This document shows, piece by piece, positions 1 to 9,310 of a DNA stretch of 64,000 bases. This DNA is from Paraclostridium benzoelyticum (GTDB lineage Bacteria; Bacillota; Clostridia; Peptostreptococcales; Peptostreptococcaceae): contig NZ_LBBT01000252.1 of the NCBI RefSeq assembly GCF_001006285.1, forward strand, positions 1 through 64,000, given 5' to 3'. How positions within the stretch are numbered: the stretch's first letter is position 1; each line of letters opens with the position of its first letter. Made by a program: the position numbers and the translations under genes. The notes under the pieces were generated by a model that saw only the letters and a list, made by a program, of their open reading frames with translations, was not told the origin of the DNA and did no database searches.

Positions 1-2
1 TC

Positions 3-30
3 TAAAGTATACATGTATTTATCCGTATAA
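3..30 (+). promoter_or_regulatory. possible SigD (flagellar sigma) promoter
   Basis: TAAA at 3-6 is followed after 15 bases by TCCGTATAA at 22-30. This resembles the flagellar sigma consensus TAAA-N15-GCCGATAA, with CCG and the final TAA kept. It lies 78 bases before a chemoreceptor gene that heads a chemotaxis operon, the expected place for such a promoter. The match is imperfect and only one site was seen. Confidence 0.4.
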
Positions 31-107
31 AAAATAAGATAAACTGTTTTATTAAATGAACTAATTTTATTTAACTTTATTCAAAATGAAGTAGGGGAGG
101 CATATAC

Positions 108-1847
108 ATGAAGGATTTAAAAATAGGTAAAAAGCTAGGTATCTGTTTTGTAATTTTATTATTGCTTACAACAGTTTCAAATTTATATACATTGTATAAT
201 TTGAAAGAAGCAGGGAGAGTAAGCCATGAGTTATTTGAAGGACCATATGAATTAAATACTGATGCCATGGGAATACGTAGAGATTTAGTTGGAATTTCAA
301 GAAGAATCAATGGTGGATTTGCAGATAATGAGCATGTAGAAACAAGAAAGTTAGTTTTAGCAGAGTTTGATAGCCTTGAAAAGAGAATTCAAGATATAAG
401 AAGTGGGTCCGAAAAAGCTATAGAAAATAAAAAAATTAGCCAATATCTTGATAGCATCGAGGAATATGAAAAGCAATTAAAGCAAGAGTATGAAAAGATA
501 TATAATGCAACTCAACAACCAAATTTTAAAGGTCCTATGACTGAAATAGATCTTACTGGATACGCACAAGTGTTTACTGCATGTACAGAAACGGCAGAAA
601 ATCTTTATAAAGAGGCAGAAAAAATAGGAGCTGATTTTGATAAAGATGTATCTGCGTCAGTAAAAACTTCACAAATTATATCAACGACATTAAATGTGAT
701 TAGTATAGCATCAGGAGTTATTATATGTATTTACATTACAAGAAGTTTGAAAAAACCAATTGAGGAATTAGAAGTAGCTGCTAACAAAATGGCTGTTGGA
801 GATTTTGATATTGATTTAAATTATGAGTCAAAAGATGAATTAGGAGTTTTATCAAATAGCATGACTCAAATGAGTAATAAAATAAAAGATATTATAGAAG
901 ATACTGTTAGAGTTTTAGGGGATGTTTCATCGGGAAATTTCAATACAGATACTAATGCTGAATATATAGGAGTTTTTAAATACATTGAAAAATCTATAAA
1001 TAGAATAACAAATGATTTAAGCGAAACGATGGAACAAATAAACATAGCATCTGAGGAGGTAGGAGCTGCATCTGATCAAGTTGCTAGTGGATCTCAAATG
1101 TTATCACAAGGGGCAACAGAACAAGCAAGTGCAATTGAAGAATTATCTTCTACTATAAATGAAATTTCTGAAAAAATAAAAGGAACTGCAGAAAATGCAA
1201 AAAAAGCTAATTCATTAACTTTAAATGCAGCTAATCAAGTTAAAGATGGTAATGAGCAAATGAAAGAAATGGTTAAAGCAATGGAAGATATATCATTTAC
1301 ATCTAATGAAATTGGAAGAATTATAAAAACAATAGATGATATAGCATTCCAAACTAATATATTAGCATTAAATGCAGCAGTAGAAGCTGCAAGAGCAGGA
1401 GAAGCTGGCAAAGGATTTGCAGTAGTTGCAGATGAAGTAAGAAATCTTGCAGCAAAATCAGCAGAAGCAGCAAAGAATACATCTACATTAATTGAAAATT
1501 CAATAGAAGCAGTAGAAAATGGAACAAAAATTGTAGATAATACAGCTCAGTCGCTTCAAAAGATAATAAATACAACTAGCAAAACTACTGCACTAGTTAA
1601 TGATATAGCAAAAGCATCTGAAGATGAGGCTAATTCAATTGCTCAGGTTACATTAGGAGTAGATCAAATTTCTGAAGTTGTACAGACAAATTCAGCAACA
1701 TCAGAAGAAAGTGCAGCAGCAAGTGAAGAATTAAGTGGGCAAGCTCAAATGCTAAAATCACTTATAGACAAGTTTGTTTTAAAAGATTCAAATAAAAATA
1801 TAGATTTTGATAAAAACGAAGTAAATTATTTTGCTACGAATGATTAA
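108..1847 (+). CDS. methyl-accepting chemotaxis protein
   Basis: Transmembrane chemoreceptor, 579 residues, that would sense a ligand outside the cell and control CheA. A membrane segment lies near residues 11-30, an extracellular helical domain follows, and a second membrane segment near 190-212 leads into a HAMP domain. The cytoplasmic signalling hairpin is canonical: around residues 408-450 it carries IDDIAFQTNILALNAAVEAA and the downstream GFAVVADEVRNLA. The C-terminus (ending ATND) shows no CheR-tethering pentapeptide. ATG is preceded by AGGGGAGG. It is the first gene of a chemotaxis operon; the ligand cannot be told from sequence. Confidence 0.95.
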   Translation: MKDLKIGKKLGICFVILLLLTTVSNLYTLYNLKEAGRVSHELFEGPYELNTDAMGIRRDLVGISRRINGGFADNEHVETRKLVLAEFDSLEKRIQDIRSGSEKAIENKKISQYLDSIEEYEKQLKQEYEKIYNATQQPNFKGPMTEIDLTGYAQVFTACTETAENLYKEAEKIGADFDKDVSASVKTSQIISTTLNVISIASGVIICIYITRSLKKPIEELEVAANKMAVGDFDIDLNYESKDELGVLSNSMTQMSNKIKDIIEDTVRVLGDVSSGNFNTDTNAEYIGVFKYIEKSINRITNDLSETMEQINIASEEVGAASDQVASGSQMLSQGATEQASAIEELSSTINEISEKIKGTAENAKKANSLTLNAANQVKDGNEQMKEMVKAMEDISFTSNEIGRIIKTIDDIAFQTNILALNAAVEAARAGEAGKGFAVVADEVRNLAAKSAEAAKNTSTLIENSIEAVENGTKIVDNTAQSLQKIINTTSKTTALVNDIAKASEDEANSIAQVTLGVDQISEVVQTNSATSEESAAASEELSGQAQMLKSLIDKFVLKDSNKNIDFDKNEVNYFATND

Positions 1848-1882
1848 AAATTTAAAAGTTTAACTAATAAAGGAGACAGAGT

Positions 1883-4039
1883 ATGAGCGGAATGGATTCT
1901 TTAAATGAATTTTATGTTCATGAGAATATGCAATTATTAGAACAATTAGAAGAAATTCTACTTGTTGGGCAATCTGATACAGGAAAATTAGGAAAAGAAG
2001 CAATTGAAGAAATTTTCCGTGCAATGCATACTATTAAAGGGTCTTCGGCTATGATGGGATATGACAGTTTAACTAAGCTTACACATAGCATAGAAGACGT
2101 TTTTGATGAAATAAGAAATGGAAGAGAACTTTCTAATAATAAGTGGGAAGAACTAGTTGATGTAGTTTTGGTAAGTATAGATTTTTTAAAGGAAGAAATA
2201 TTAAATGTTCAGGATGGGTTACTTCCAGAAGCTAGTATAGATGAACTACTTGAGAGAGTAGCTGGTTTATTAAAAGAAGAATCTGAAAATGAAGAAAAAG
2301 ACCTAGAACAAGGTAGCGAGTTAGAGGAACAAATTGAGATAAAAATGCCTAAGGATGGAGAAAAACAGTTTTATGCTAAAGTTTCATTTGAAGATGGATG
2401 CGGTATGGAGGGCATTAGAGCTTTAGGCGTACTTGCTATGATTGAAAGTAAGTGCTCATTTATAAAAACAATACCAGAAAATTTAGAAGTTGAATGTGAT
2501 AATGAAATAATAAGTGATGGCTTTAGAATATATTTAAGTACACAAGAAGAAAAAGAGTCAATAGAGCAATGTATCCAAGAAACTATGTTTTTAGAGAGTT
2601 TAGAAATACAAGAGGTTACAGATACAGCTGAATTAGAAAGTATATTTAATATAAGTTCTTTAGTTGAAGAAAAACTTGAGGAAGAGATAGCTATAACAGT
2701 AGAAGAAGAAAAAAATGTTATTTCTGAAGTAAAAGCTGATGAAATAAAAGAAGAAGTAGTTATTGAAGAAAATATTAAACATATTGAAGAAGAGAAAAAT
2801 GAAAAAGTAAGTGAAGAAAATAAAGCTACAAAAAAGGATTTAAAACAAGAAGAAAACCAACATCACACACATAGTAAGAATAACTACCTAAGTGTAAATA
2901 TAAGTAAAATTGATATGCTAATGAACTTAGTAGGAGAGATTGTAACAACTGAATCTATGGTAGAAAAACAATCTCAATTAGAAGATTTCAATCGTGATAA
3001 TTTTGAAAAGCAAGCTAGAAGATTACATCAATTAACAACTGAATTACAAGATGTAGTTATGTCTATGAGAATGGTTCCTATATCTTCAACTTTTACAAAA
3101 ATGCAAAGAGTTGTAAGAGATATGAGTAGAAAGACTGGTAAATCAGTAGAATTAAAATTAGTGGGAGATCAAACAGAAGTTGATAAAAATATTCTTGAGA
3201 ATATATCTGATCCATTAATGCACATGATTAGAAATAGTATGGACCATGGAATAGAAACTCCAGAAGAACGCCAACAAACTTCAAAGCCAGAAAAAGCAAC
3301 TATATTATTAGAGGCTAAAAACACTGGTGGAGATGTAGTTATAATAATAAAAGATGACGGTAGAGGCTTAAATAAAGAAGCAATCGTTAAAAAAGCTATA
3401 GAAAAAGGAATTACAAGTAAAAGCATAGATGAAATTAGTGATAAAGAAGCTTATAATTTTATATTAGCACCTGGATTCTCTACAAAGGAAGCTGTAAGTG
3501 AGTACTCTGGTAGAGGGGTTGGAATGGATGTTGTATATACTAATATAAGACAGTTAAGAGGTTCAATAGCTATTGATAGTGAAAAAGGACAAGGTACAAA
3601 TATAGTAATTAGAATTCCTTTAACTTTAGCAATTGTTGATGGAATGAAAGTTAGGGTAGGTGATGAAATATATATAATACCATCACTTAACATAAAAGAA
3701 GTATTTAGACAAGGTGCCTATGAGATAGTTAAAAATCCAAATGGAGAAGAACATAGCATAATAAGAGGAAATTGTTATGAAATTAGAAGACTATCAAATA
3801 TATTAGGAATAGATACTCAAAAAAATGACAATGGAATTATGATTTTAGTTGAATCTGAGATAGGTAATGTTTGTATAATTGTCGATGGAATAATTGGACA
3901 ACAACAAGTGGTAATAAAACCTATACCAGAACTATTAACACAATTTGAAAAAATTCAATCATATATGTCTGGATGTTCTATATTAGAGGATGGATCTATT
4001 AGCTTGATAATTGATGCAAATGCAATTATCAGTGAGTAA
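1883..4039 (+). CDS. cheA: chemotaxis histidine kinase CheA
   Basis: Receptor-coupled kinase that phosphorylates CheY and CheB. The P1 Hpt domain has the phospho-accepting His49 in HTIKGSSAMMG. A P2-like region (about 165-250) is followed by a long Glu/Lys-rich linker (about 255-330). The P3 dimerisation helices, the P4 ATPase with N-box NSMDHGIETPEER and G-box DDGRG, and the C-terminal CheW-like P5 domain follow. At 718 residues it is of normal CheA length. Start supported by AAAGGAGA seven bases upstream. It sits 35 bp after the receptor gene, consistent with co-transcription. Confidence 0.97.
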   Translation: MSGMDSLNEFYVHENMQLLEQLEEILLVGQSDTGKLGKEAIEEIFRAMHTIKGSSAMMGYDSLTKLTHSIEDVFDEIRNGRELSNNKWEELVDVVLVSIDFLKEEILNVQDGLLPEASIDELLERVAGLLKEESENEEKDLEQGSELEEQIEIKMPKDGEKQFYAKVSFEDGCGMEGIRALGVLAMIESKCSFIKTIPENLEVECDNEIISDGFRIYLSTQEEKESIEQCIQETMFLESLEIQEVTDTAELESIFNISSLVEEKLEEEIAITVEEEKNVISEVKADEIKEEVVIEENIKHIEEEKNEKVSEENKATKKDLKQEENQHHTHSKNNYLSVNISKIDMLMNLVGEIVTTESMVEKQSQLEDFNRDNFEKQARRLHQLTTELQDVVMSMRMVPISSTFTKMQRVVRDMSRKTGKSVELKLVGDQTEVDKNILENISDPLMHMIRNSMDHGIETPEERQQTSKPEKATILLEAKNTGGDVVIIIKDDGRGLNKEAIVKKAIEKGITSKSIDEISDKEAYNFILAPGFSTKEAVSEYSGRGVGMDVVYTNIRQLRGSIAIDSEKGQGTNIVIRIPLTLAIVDGMKVRVGDEIYIIPSLNIKEVFRQGAYEIVKNPNGEEHSIIRGNCYEIRRLSNILGIDTQKNDNGIMILVESEIGNVCIIVDGIIGQQQVVIKPIPELLTQFEKIQSYMSGCSILEDGSISLIIDANAIISE

Positions 4040-4100
4040 TCAAAATGTATCAAACTAAAGTATAGAAGACATCTTAAATACTCAGAAGGAGAGACGTTAT

Positions 4101-5180
4101 ATGGAAGTAAACAAAAAAATAAAAGTTCTAATAATTGATGACTCTAGTATATTTCGTCGTGTTATAGCTAAGTATCTTCAAGAATTTTCAGAGTTAGAGA
4201 TCGTAGGAACAGCTAAAGATCCTTATGAAGCTAGAGATAAAATAATTGAACTAAGACCAGATGTATTGACATTAGACATTGAGATGCCAGGTATGAGCGG
4301 TATTGAGTTTTTAAAGATTTTGATGGAACAATGCCCAATACCAACTATTGTTATAAGTGGTGCAGATGATAGATGCTTTGAGGCAATAAATGCAGGAGCT
4401 GTTGGGTTTGTAGAAAAACCAGACTCAAGAGGAATGAACAATTTTGCAAACGAGTTAGCGAGTAAAATAAAAGAGGCATCTGTAGCTAAACTAGTTAAAG
4501 ATAATTATTCAAGGAATAATTTAAATAAACCTAATACTGTTGCAAATAAAAAAAGTGTAATAAAAAATATAAGAACTAAATCTAATACAGATATAATTGC
4601 TATTGGAGCCTCTATGGGAGGAGTAGAAGCTGTTGGAAAACTTTTAAAACAGTTACCAGTTGGCTTACCAGGAATAGTAATAACACAACATATGCCACCT
4701 GTATTTACTCAAAGATATGCAGAGAGGTTAAACAAAGAGTGTATTATAAATGTATGTGAAGGTAAAGATGGGCAAGAAATTTTAAGCGGACATGCATATA
4801 TAGCTCCAGGAGCATTACAAATGGGAGTTGAAAAAAGAAACAATAAATATGTATTAGAAATTAAAGAGGGGGAAAAAGTCAGTGGACACTGCCCTTCAGT
4901 AGATTACTTGTTTCAATCAGTAGCAAAAGCTTCTAAGAAAAATACTATAGGTGTTATTTTAACCGGAATGGGATCTGATGGAGCTAAGGGACTACTTGAT
5001 ATAAAGAATGCAGGCGGATATACATTAGGACAAAATAGGCATTCATGTGTTGTTTATGGAATGCCTATGGCAGCAAAGAATATTGGAGCTGTCTTGAAAG
5101 AAACTTCTTTAGATATGATACCAAATGCAATATTAAATCAATTAAAAAGATCAGAATCTACGATAAGAGATAAAGAGTAG
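4101..5180 (+). CDS. cheB: protein-glutamate methylesterase CheB
   Basis: Response regulator with a methylesterase/deamidase domain that demethylates receptors for adaptation. The receiver domain (residues 1-120) has the acidic pair IIDDSS and phospho-acceptor Asp59 in TLDIEMPG. The C-terminal catalytic domain (about 165-350) shows the Ser motif GASMGG, the His in TQHMPP and the Asp in GMGSDG, the full catalytic triad. Length 359 is typical. RBS AGAAGGAGAG precedes ATG. It lies 61 bp after cheA in the same operon. Confidence 0.97.
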   Translation: MEVNKKIKVLIIDDSSIFRRVIAKYLQEFSELEIVGTAKDPYEARDKIIELRPDVLTLDIEMPGMSGIEFLKILMEQCPIPTIVISGADDRCFEAINAGAVGFVEKPDSRGMNNFANELASKIKEASVAKLVKDNYSRNNLNKPNTVANKKSVIKNIRTKSNTDIIAIGASMGGVEAVGKLLKQLPVGLPGIVITQHMPPVFTQRYAERLNKECIINVCEGKDGQEILSGHAYIAPGALQMGVEKRNNKYVLEIKEGEKVSGHCPSVDYLFQSVAKASKKNTIGVILTGMGSDGAKGLLDIKNAGGYTLGQNRHSCVVYGMPMAAKNIGAVLKETSLDMIPNAILNQLKRSESTIRDKE

Positions 5181-5197
5181 ATGGAAAGTAGGTATAT

Positions 5198-5812
5198 ATG
5201 AACTTTGAATGTGATAAATTAAATGTATTTCGAGAAATTAGTAATATAGGATCAGGAAATGCATCTACTTCATTAGGTATGATGCTGAATGAGATTGTAG
5301 ATATAGGAATTCCAAAGAGTGATTTAATCAGTTTTTCTGATATAACTAATAGTTATGATTCTCCAGAAGAGCTAGTTGTAGGAACTGTTTTACAATTATC
5401 AGGAGATATGGAAGGATTTATTCTAGTTATAATGAAACTTGATTCTGCAATTAATCTATTATCAAAAGTAACTGGAAACAACTTAGAGTTTGACAAAGAG
5501 GACTATGATTTAGTACGTAAGGAATTAAGTTCAATAGGAGAAATTTGCAACATATTATGTGGTACATATTTGACAGCAATTTCAGATATGACTAGCTTAA
5601 GCATTGATCCTTCTATTCCATATTTTAGTGTAGATATGGTAAGAGCAATTATGAATTTACCTATATCTCTATATGGGCCAGTTTCAGATTCGATACTATG
5701 TATAGAGACTGACTTCTTTACAACCGATAACAATATAGAAGGTAAATATTATTTTATTCCTAAAGTTGAGTCATGTGAAAAATTACTATCCTCACTAGGT
5801 TTTGCTTGTTAG
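5198..5812 (+). CDS. cheC: CheY-P phosphatase CheC
   Basis: CheC/CheX/FliY family phosphatase, 204 residues, removing phosphate from CheY-P and binding CheD in Bacillus-type adaptation. Both internal repeats keep the catalytic Glu and Asn: FREISNIGSGNAS near the N-terminus and SIGEICNILCG in the second half. Two intact active sites fit CheC rather than a degenerate paralogue. The gene begins 17 bp after cheB and cheD follows within a dozen bases, matching the CheC-CheD partnership. Confidence 0.93.
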   Translation: MNFECDKLNVFREISNIGSGNASTSLGMMLNEIVDIGIPKSDLISFSDITNSYDSPEELVVGTVLQLSGDMEGFILVIMKLDSAINLLSKVTGNNLEFDKEDYDLVRKELSSIGEICNILCGTYLTAISDMTSLSIDPSIPYFSVDMVRAIMNLPISLYGPVSDSILCIETDFFTTDNNIEGKYYFIPKVESCEKLLSSLGFAC

Positions 5813-5823
5813 GAGAACAGTTA

Positions 5824-6309
5824 ATGAAAATTATAACAGTAGGAATAGCAGAATCTAACATTGTAAGAGCACCAGAAAAGATAATGACTGTTGGACTTGG
5901 GTCATGTTGTGGCGTAGTTTTGTATGATGAAATAAATAAGATTGCAGGATTAGTACATATTTTGCTTCCAGATTCAAAGGTTGACAAAAAGATGGATAAT
6001 AAATCGAAGTATGCAGATAGTGGAATTTATTTATTATATGATCAAATGATAAAATCCGGGGCTAACAAAAGACTTATAAGAGCTAAGTTAGCTGGTGGAG
6101 CTCATATGTTTAATTTTAAAAACTCTGGTAGTAGTATTTTTACTATTGGAGAAAAAAATGTAAAATCATGCAAAGAGACATTAGCTAAGTTGAATATTTC
6201 TATTGTTTCTGAAGATGTATTAGGTTCTTGTGGAAGGACTATTGTCTTTGATACTCTTACAAATAAGCTAACTATTAAGAGTGTTGGAAAACGCGAAAAA
6301 GTTATTTAA
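5824..6309 (+). CDS. cheD: chemoreceptor glutamine deamidase CheD
   Basis: CheD deamidates receptor glutamines and binds CheC. The catalytic Cys lies in VGLGSCCGVVLYD and the His in GLVHILLP, as in the family. An upstream TTG at 5806 would overlap cheC, but ATG 5824 has AGGAGA at 5811-5816 seven bases before it and gives the usual N-terminus, so I chose it. Product 161 residues, typical length. A receptor, CheA, CheB, CheC, CheD and CheW in one operon indicate the Bacillus-type three-branch adaptation scheme. Confidence 0.95.
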   Translation: MKIITVGIAESNIVRAPEKIMTVGLGSCCGVVLYDEINKIAGLVHILLPDSKVDKKMDNKSKYADSGIYLLYDQMIKSGANKRLIRAKLAGGAHMFNFKNSGSSIFTIGEKNVKSCKETLAKLNISIVSEDVLGSCGRTIVFDTLTNKLTIKSVGKREKVI

Positions 6310-6327
6310 AAGGAGGGTGTATTATTT

Positions 6328-6807
6328 GTGAATGCAAATGATGAAATAATAGAGGGTAAAATAGATGATTTATACATGGTGTTTATTATAAATGGTCAAA
6401 AATATGCATTATCATCAAATTACATTATAGAAATTATTGAGGTATTGCCAATAACAAAGGTTCCTTTTCTTCCTGAATATATGAAGGGTATTATAAATTT
6501 AAGAAGTAATATTATACCTGTTATGGATGCTAGAATGAGATTTGATATAGAACCTATAGACTATAATGAAAGAACGTGTATAATTATAATAGAGAATAAT
6601 ATGGAAAAGATTGGACTGATTGTTGATGCAGTAAATGAAGTTATTACTATTTTACCTAACCAAATTATGAAAATGAACTCAAGTAAAGAAGACTATAAAC
6701 AAAACTTTATAAAAGGTGTCAGTGAAATTAATGGTGATGTTCAAATGATATTAGACTGCGATTCTTTAGTGAAAATTATAGAGGATGTTAACGATGGAAC
6801 TAACTAA
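6328..6807 (+). CDS. cheW: chemotaxis coupling protein CheW
   Basis: Single CheW domain, 159 residues, linking receptors to CheA. Typical features are the early beta strands FIINGQKYAL, the conserved VPFLPEYMKGIINLRSNIIP and the late GLIVDAVNEV. The start is GTG at 6328, with AGGAGG at 6311-6316 eleven bases upstream. The 3' end overlaps cheR, indicating translational coupling. No receiver domain is attached, so this is CheW and not CheV. Confidence 0.95.
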   Translation: MNANDEIIEGKIDDLYMVFIINGQKYALSSNYIIEIIEVLPITKVPFLPEYMKGIINLRSNIIPVMDARMRFDIEPIDYNERTCIIIIENNMEKIGLIVDAVNEVITILPNQIMKMNSSKEDYKQNFIKGVSEINGDVQMILDCDSLVKIIEDVNDGTN

Positions 6808-7600
6808 TCAAGATTTTTTACGCCTAAAAAATTATATGTATAATAACTATGGAATAAACCTAGAAAACAAAAGAACATTAATAGAAACTAGATTATTATT
6901 AATGGTAAAAAAACTAGGATTTACGGATTTTAAAAGTTATATAGATAATCTAATGAAAGATAGCACAGGAGAACAAGCATCAACACTTGTAGAGAAACTT
7001 ACTACCAATTTTACATATTTTATGAGAGAAGAGCAACATTATGATTTTTTAAAGAATGAAATAATAATGCCTAGCTTAAAAAAACCTCATTCTGGTGGAA
7101 TTAAAATTTGGTCAGCAGCATCATCTACAGGAGAAGAACCTTATTGTATTGCTATGTTAGTATCATCTATACTTGGAAAAAGTTCAAAATTTAAAGTTAG
7201 TATAACTGCATCAGATATTTCTGATAATGTATTAAAACAAGCAAAGGCTGGAATTTATTCAGAAGATAAAATATCAAAATTGCCAGCTGCATGGAAAAAA
7301 AGCTTTTTTAAAAAAGTAAGTGAAAAAAACTATATGATTGATGATAATGTAAAACAGTTAATTGATTTTAAATATTTTAATTTAAATAATAGTTTAGGTT
7401 GGGAAAAATGTAAATACGATGTTATTTTTTGTAGAAATGTAATGATATATTTTGATACACCTACAAAACAAAGATTAATAAAAAGATTATATGATTCACT
7501 TAAACCTGGAGGGTATTTGATTATAGGTATGTCAGAAAATTTATCTAACCTGCAAACCGATTTTCAAAGAGTAAAACCGTCAGTATATAGAAAAATATAA
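6794..7600 (+). CDS. cheR: chemotaxis protein methyltransferase CheR
   Basis: S-adenosylmethionine-dependent methyltransferase that methylates receptor glutamates. It has the N-terminal helical domain, the SAM-binding SAASSTGEEPY motif and the FCRNVMIYFD motif typical of CheR; 268 residues. ATG 6785 has no usable RBS gap; ATG 6794 follows GAGG at 6781-6784 by nine bases and is preferred. The gene overlaps the cheW 3' end by 14 bp. Confidence 0.96.
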   Translation: MELTNQDFLRLKNYMYNNYGINLENKRTLIETRLLLMVKKLGFTDFKSYIDNLMKDSTGEQASTLVEKLTTNFTYFMREEQHYDFLKNEIIMPSLKKPHSGGIKIWSAASSTGEEPYCIAMLVSSILGKSSKFKVSITASDISDNVLKQAKAGIYSEDKISKLPAAWKKSFFKKVSEKNYMIDDNVKQLIDFKYFNLNNSLGWEKCKYDVIFCRNVMIYFDTPTKQRLIKRLYDSLKPGGYLIIGMSENLSNLQTDFQRVKPSVYRKI

Positions 7601-7643
7601 AATAAAAAAAAGATAATAATTGACATAAATGGAGGAAGAAATT

Positions 7644-7997
7644 ATGAAAAGAGTATTAATAGTTGATGATGCAGCATTTATGCGTATGTCTATACGTACT
7701 ATGCTTCAAAATTATGATTTTGAAATAGTAGGAGAAGCGGAAAATGGAGTAATGGCTATTGAAAAATACCAAGAATTACAACCAGACATAGTAACATTAG
7801 ATATAACTATGCCGGAAATGGATGGTTTACAAGCATTAAGAGAAATTAAAAAAATTGATCCAGCAGCTTCTGTAGTAATGGTTTCAGCATTAGGGCAAGA
7901 AGCTAGAATGAAAGAAGCTATAATATATGGAGCAAAAGGATTTATAGTAAAGCCATTTAAAGAGGAAATCATAGTATCAGCTTTATCTAAGTTATAA
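7644..7997 (+). CDS. cheY: chemotaxis response regulator CheY
   Basis: Stand-alone receiver domain, 117 residues, that carries the signal to the flagellar switch. The acidic pair VDDA, phospho-acceptor Asp53 in TLDITMPEMDG, the Ser/Ala switch region and Lys in VKPFKEE are present. ATG 7644 is chosen over 7629 because GGAGGA lies seven bases upstream and the N-terminus MKRVLIVDD is canonical. It is 44 bp after cheR and 119 bp before fliM, so it links the sensory genes with the motor switch genes. Confidence 0.95.
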   Translation: MKRVLIVDDAAFMRMSIRTMLQNYDFEIVGEAENGVMAIEKYQELQPDIVTLDITMPEMDGLQALREIKKIDPAASVVMVSALGQEARMKEAIIYGAKGFIVKPFKEEIIVSALSKL

Positions 7998-8116
7998 AAT
8001 TAAAATATAAGAGGTTATTTTATATTATCCAAAGATTTATTTATAGTCTTAAAGTATGAAAAACTGTATATGACCTTTTAAAGCAATGAAATTTATAGAG
8101 GAGATAAAGATAGATT

Positions 8117-9004
8117 ATGAGCCAAGGAATTGTTGTATATGACTTTAAAAAGCCGCAAAGATATTCTACAGGAAATATGAGATTCTTATCTATAATAGAA
8201 GAAGAATTTTGTAAGAATATAAATTTATTTGTAGCTTATGAATTAAAAAGACCTAATATAGTGTGTAAATTAGAAAAAATAGAACAAACAAACTACGAAG
8301 AGTTTATGAACATGATTTCTAATGACTCAGTAATTATTGAACATTCAATACAGCCACTAATTCAAGGTCTTATATATCAAATTGATAAGAGTGTTGCGCT
8401 TACATTTGTAGATTTAATACTTGGAGGAGATGGGGTCTTCAGTGATTACAATAGAGAGTTAACAGAAGTAGACAGAGAGTTAATATCTTATATAGGTAGT
8501 AAGTTTTTAACTAAAATGCATATATTTGAAGGTTGTGATCATAGGGATGTTTCTAATGTTTATACAAATGTAGGTTCTAGTAAAAAATATCCAGTTAGTG
8601 AGTCAGTATTGATATCTCACATGAGAATGATGGATGGAAATAAAGAAGTAGGTAGAATGTCTTTCTGCAACCCATACAGTTGTATGGAGCCTGTATTAGA
8701 TCAATTAGAACCAAAAAGACTTTTCAAAAGTAAAAATATTGAATATGATTTTGAGTTCACAAATGCTATTTACAATAAAATTTGTGGAACAAGTGCAGAA
8801 ATGGTTGCAGTATTAGGTAGAACTGAAATAAGTGTAGAAGAGTTATTAGATTTAAAGCTTGGAGATGTTATAACTCTAGATACTAAAATAGATGGAGATA
8901 TAGACCTTAATGTAGGAGGAGCAAGATCTTTTAAATGTAAACCAGGTCTTATTAAAAATAAGCGTGGTGTTATTATAACAGATAGTGTAAAAAAGGAAGT
9001 GTAA
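8117..9004 (+). CDS. fliM: flagellar motor switch protein FliM
   Basis: C-ring switch component, 295 residues. The CheC-like middle domain contains the GGDG loop (LILGGDGVF) and the C-terminal FliN-like domain ends with the usual repeat (LGRTEISVEELLDL, LKLGDVITLD). The N-terminus starts directly at VVYDFKKPQR, which corresponds to about residue 35 of Bacillus or E. coli FliM, so the EIDALL-type CheY-P docking peptide and its linker are absent. An in-frame TAG at 8111-8113, six bases before ATG, rules out an extended start. It may be a second copy of fliM, since it lies in a chemotaxis operon and not among flagellar assembly genes. Confidence 0.93.
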   Translation: MSQGIVVYDFKKPQRYSTGNMRFLSIIEEEFCKNINLFVAYELKRPNIVCKLEKIEQTNYEEFMNMISNDSVIIEHSIQPLIQGLIYQIDKSVALTFVDLILGGDGVFSDYNRELTEVDRELISYIGSKFLTKMHIFEGCDHRDVSNVYTNVGSSKKYPVSESVLISHMRMMDGNKEVGRMSFCNPYSCMEPVLDQLEPKRLFKSKNIEYDFEFTNAIYNKICGTSAEMVAVLGRTEISVEELLDLKLGDVITLDTKIDGDIDLNVGGARSFKCKPGLIKNKRGVIITDSVKKEV

Positions 9005-9008
9005 TCAT

Positions 9009-9272
9009 ATGAGTGAAAATTTTGAAAGAGTATTAGATATAGAGCTTAAAGTAAGTGCGGTGCTTGGAAGAACTAAAATAGCATTAAAAGATATATTTGA
9101 GTTATCAAAAGGATCTTTAATTGAGCTAGATACATTTGAAGGACAAGAAGTTGAAATCAATGTAAATGGTAGAAAAATTGGTTATGGGCAAGTTGTAATT
9201 GTAGATGAAAATTTCGGAGTTAGAATAACTCGCATATTAGGTGAAGAAGAATTGGTAAAGACTATAGGATAA
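9009..9272 (+). CDS. fliN: flagellar motor switch protein FliN
   Basis: Single SpoA/FliN domain, 87 residues, forming the lower C-ring with FliM. Conserved features are VSAVLGRTKIALKDIFEL, the SLIELD turn and the NGRKIGYGQVVIVDENFGVRI region. It begins four bases after fliM and is followed by a terminator, so it closes the operon. It has no N-terminal CheC-like domain, so it is FliN and not FliY. Confidence 0.93.
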   Translation: MSENFERVLDIELKVSAVLGRTKIALKDIFELSKGSLIELDTFEGQEVEINVNGRKIGYGQVVIVDENFGVRITRILGEEELVKTIG

Positions 9273-9275
9273 TAT

Positions 9276-9308
9276 AAAAGGCAGATAATAATTTATCTGC
9301 CTTTTTTA
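9276..9308. terminator. bidirectional intrinsic terminator
   Basis: AAAAGGCAGATAA pairs with TTATCTGCC across a short loop, with T-tracts on both strands. It ends the chemotaxis operon and the convergent DUF1002 gene. Confidence 0.9.
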
Positions 9309-9310
9309 TT

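Noticed and set aside
8111-8116. An extended FliM N-terminus upstream of ATG 8117
   Set aside because: TAG at 8111-8113 is in frame.
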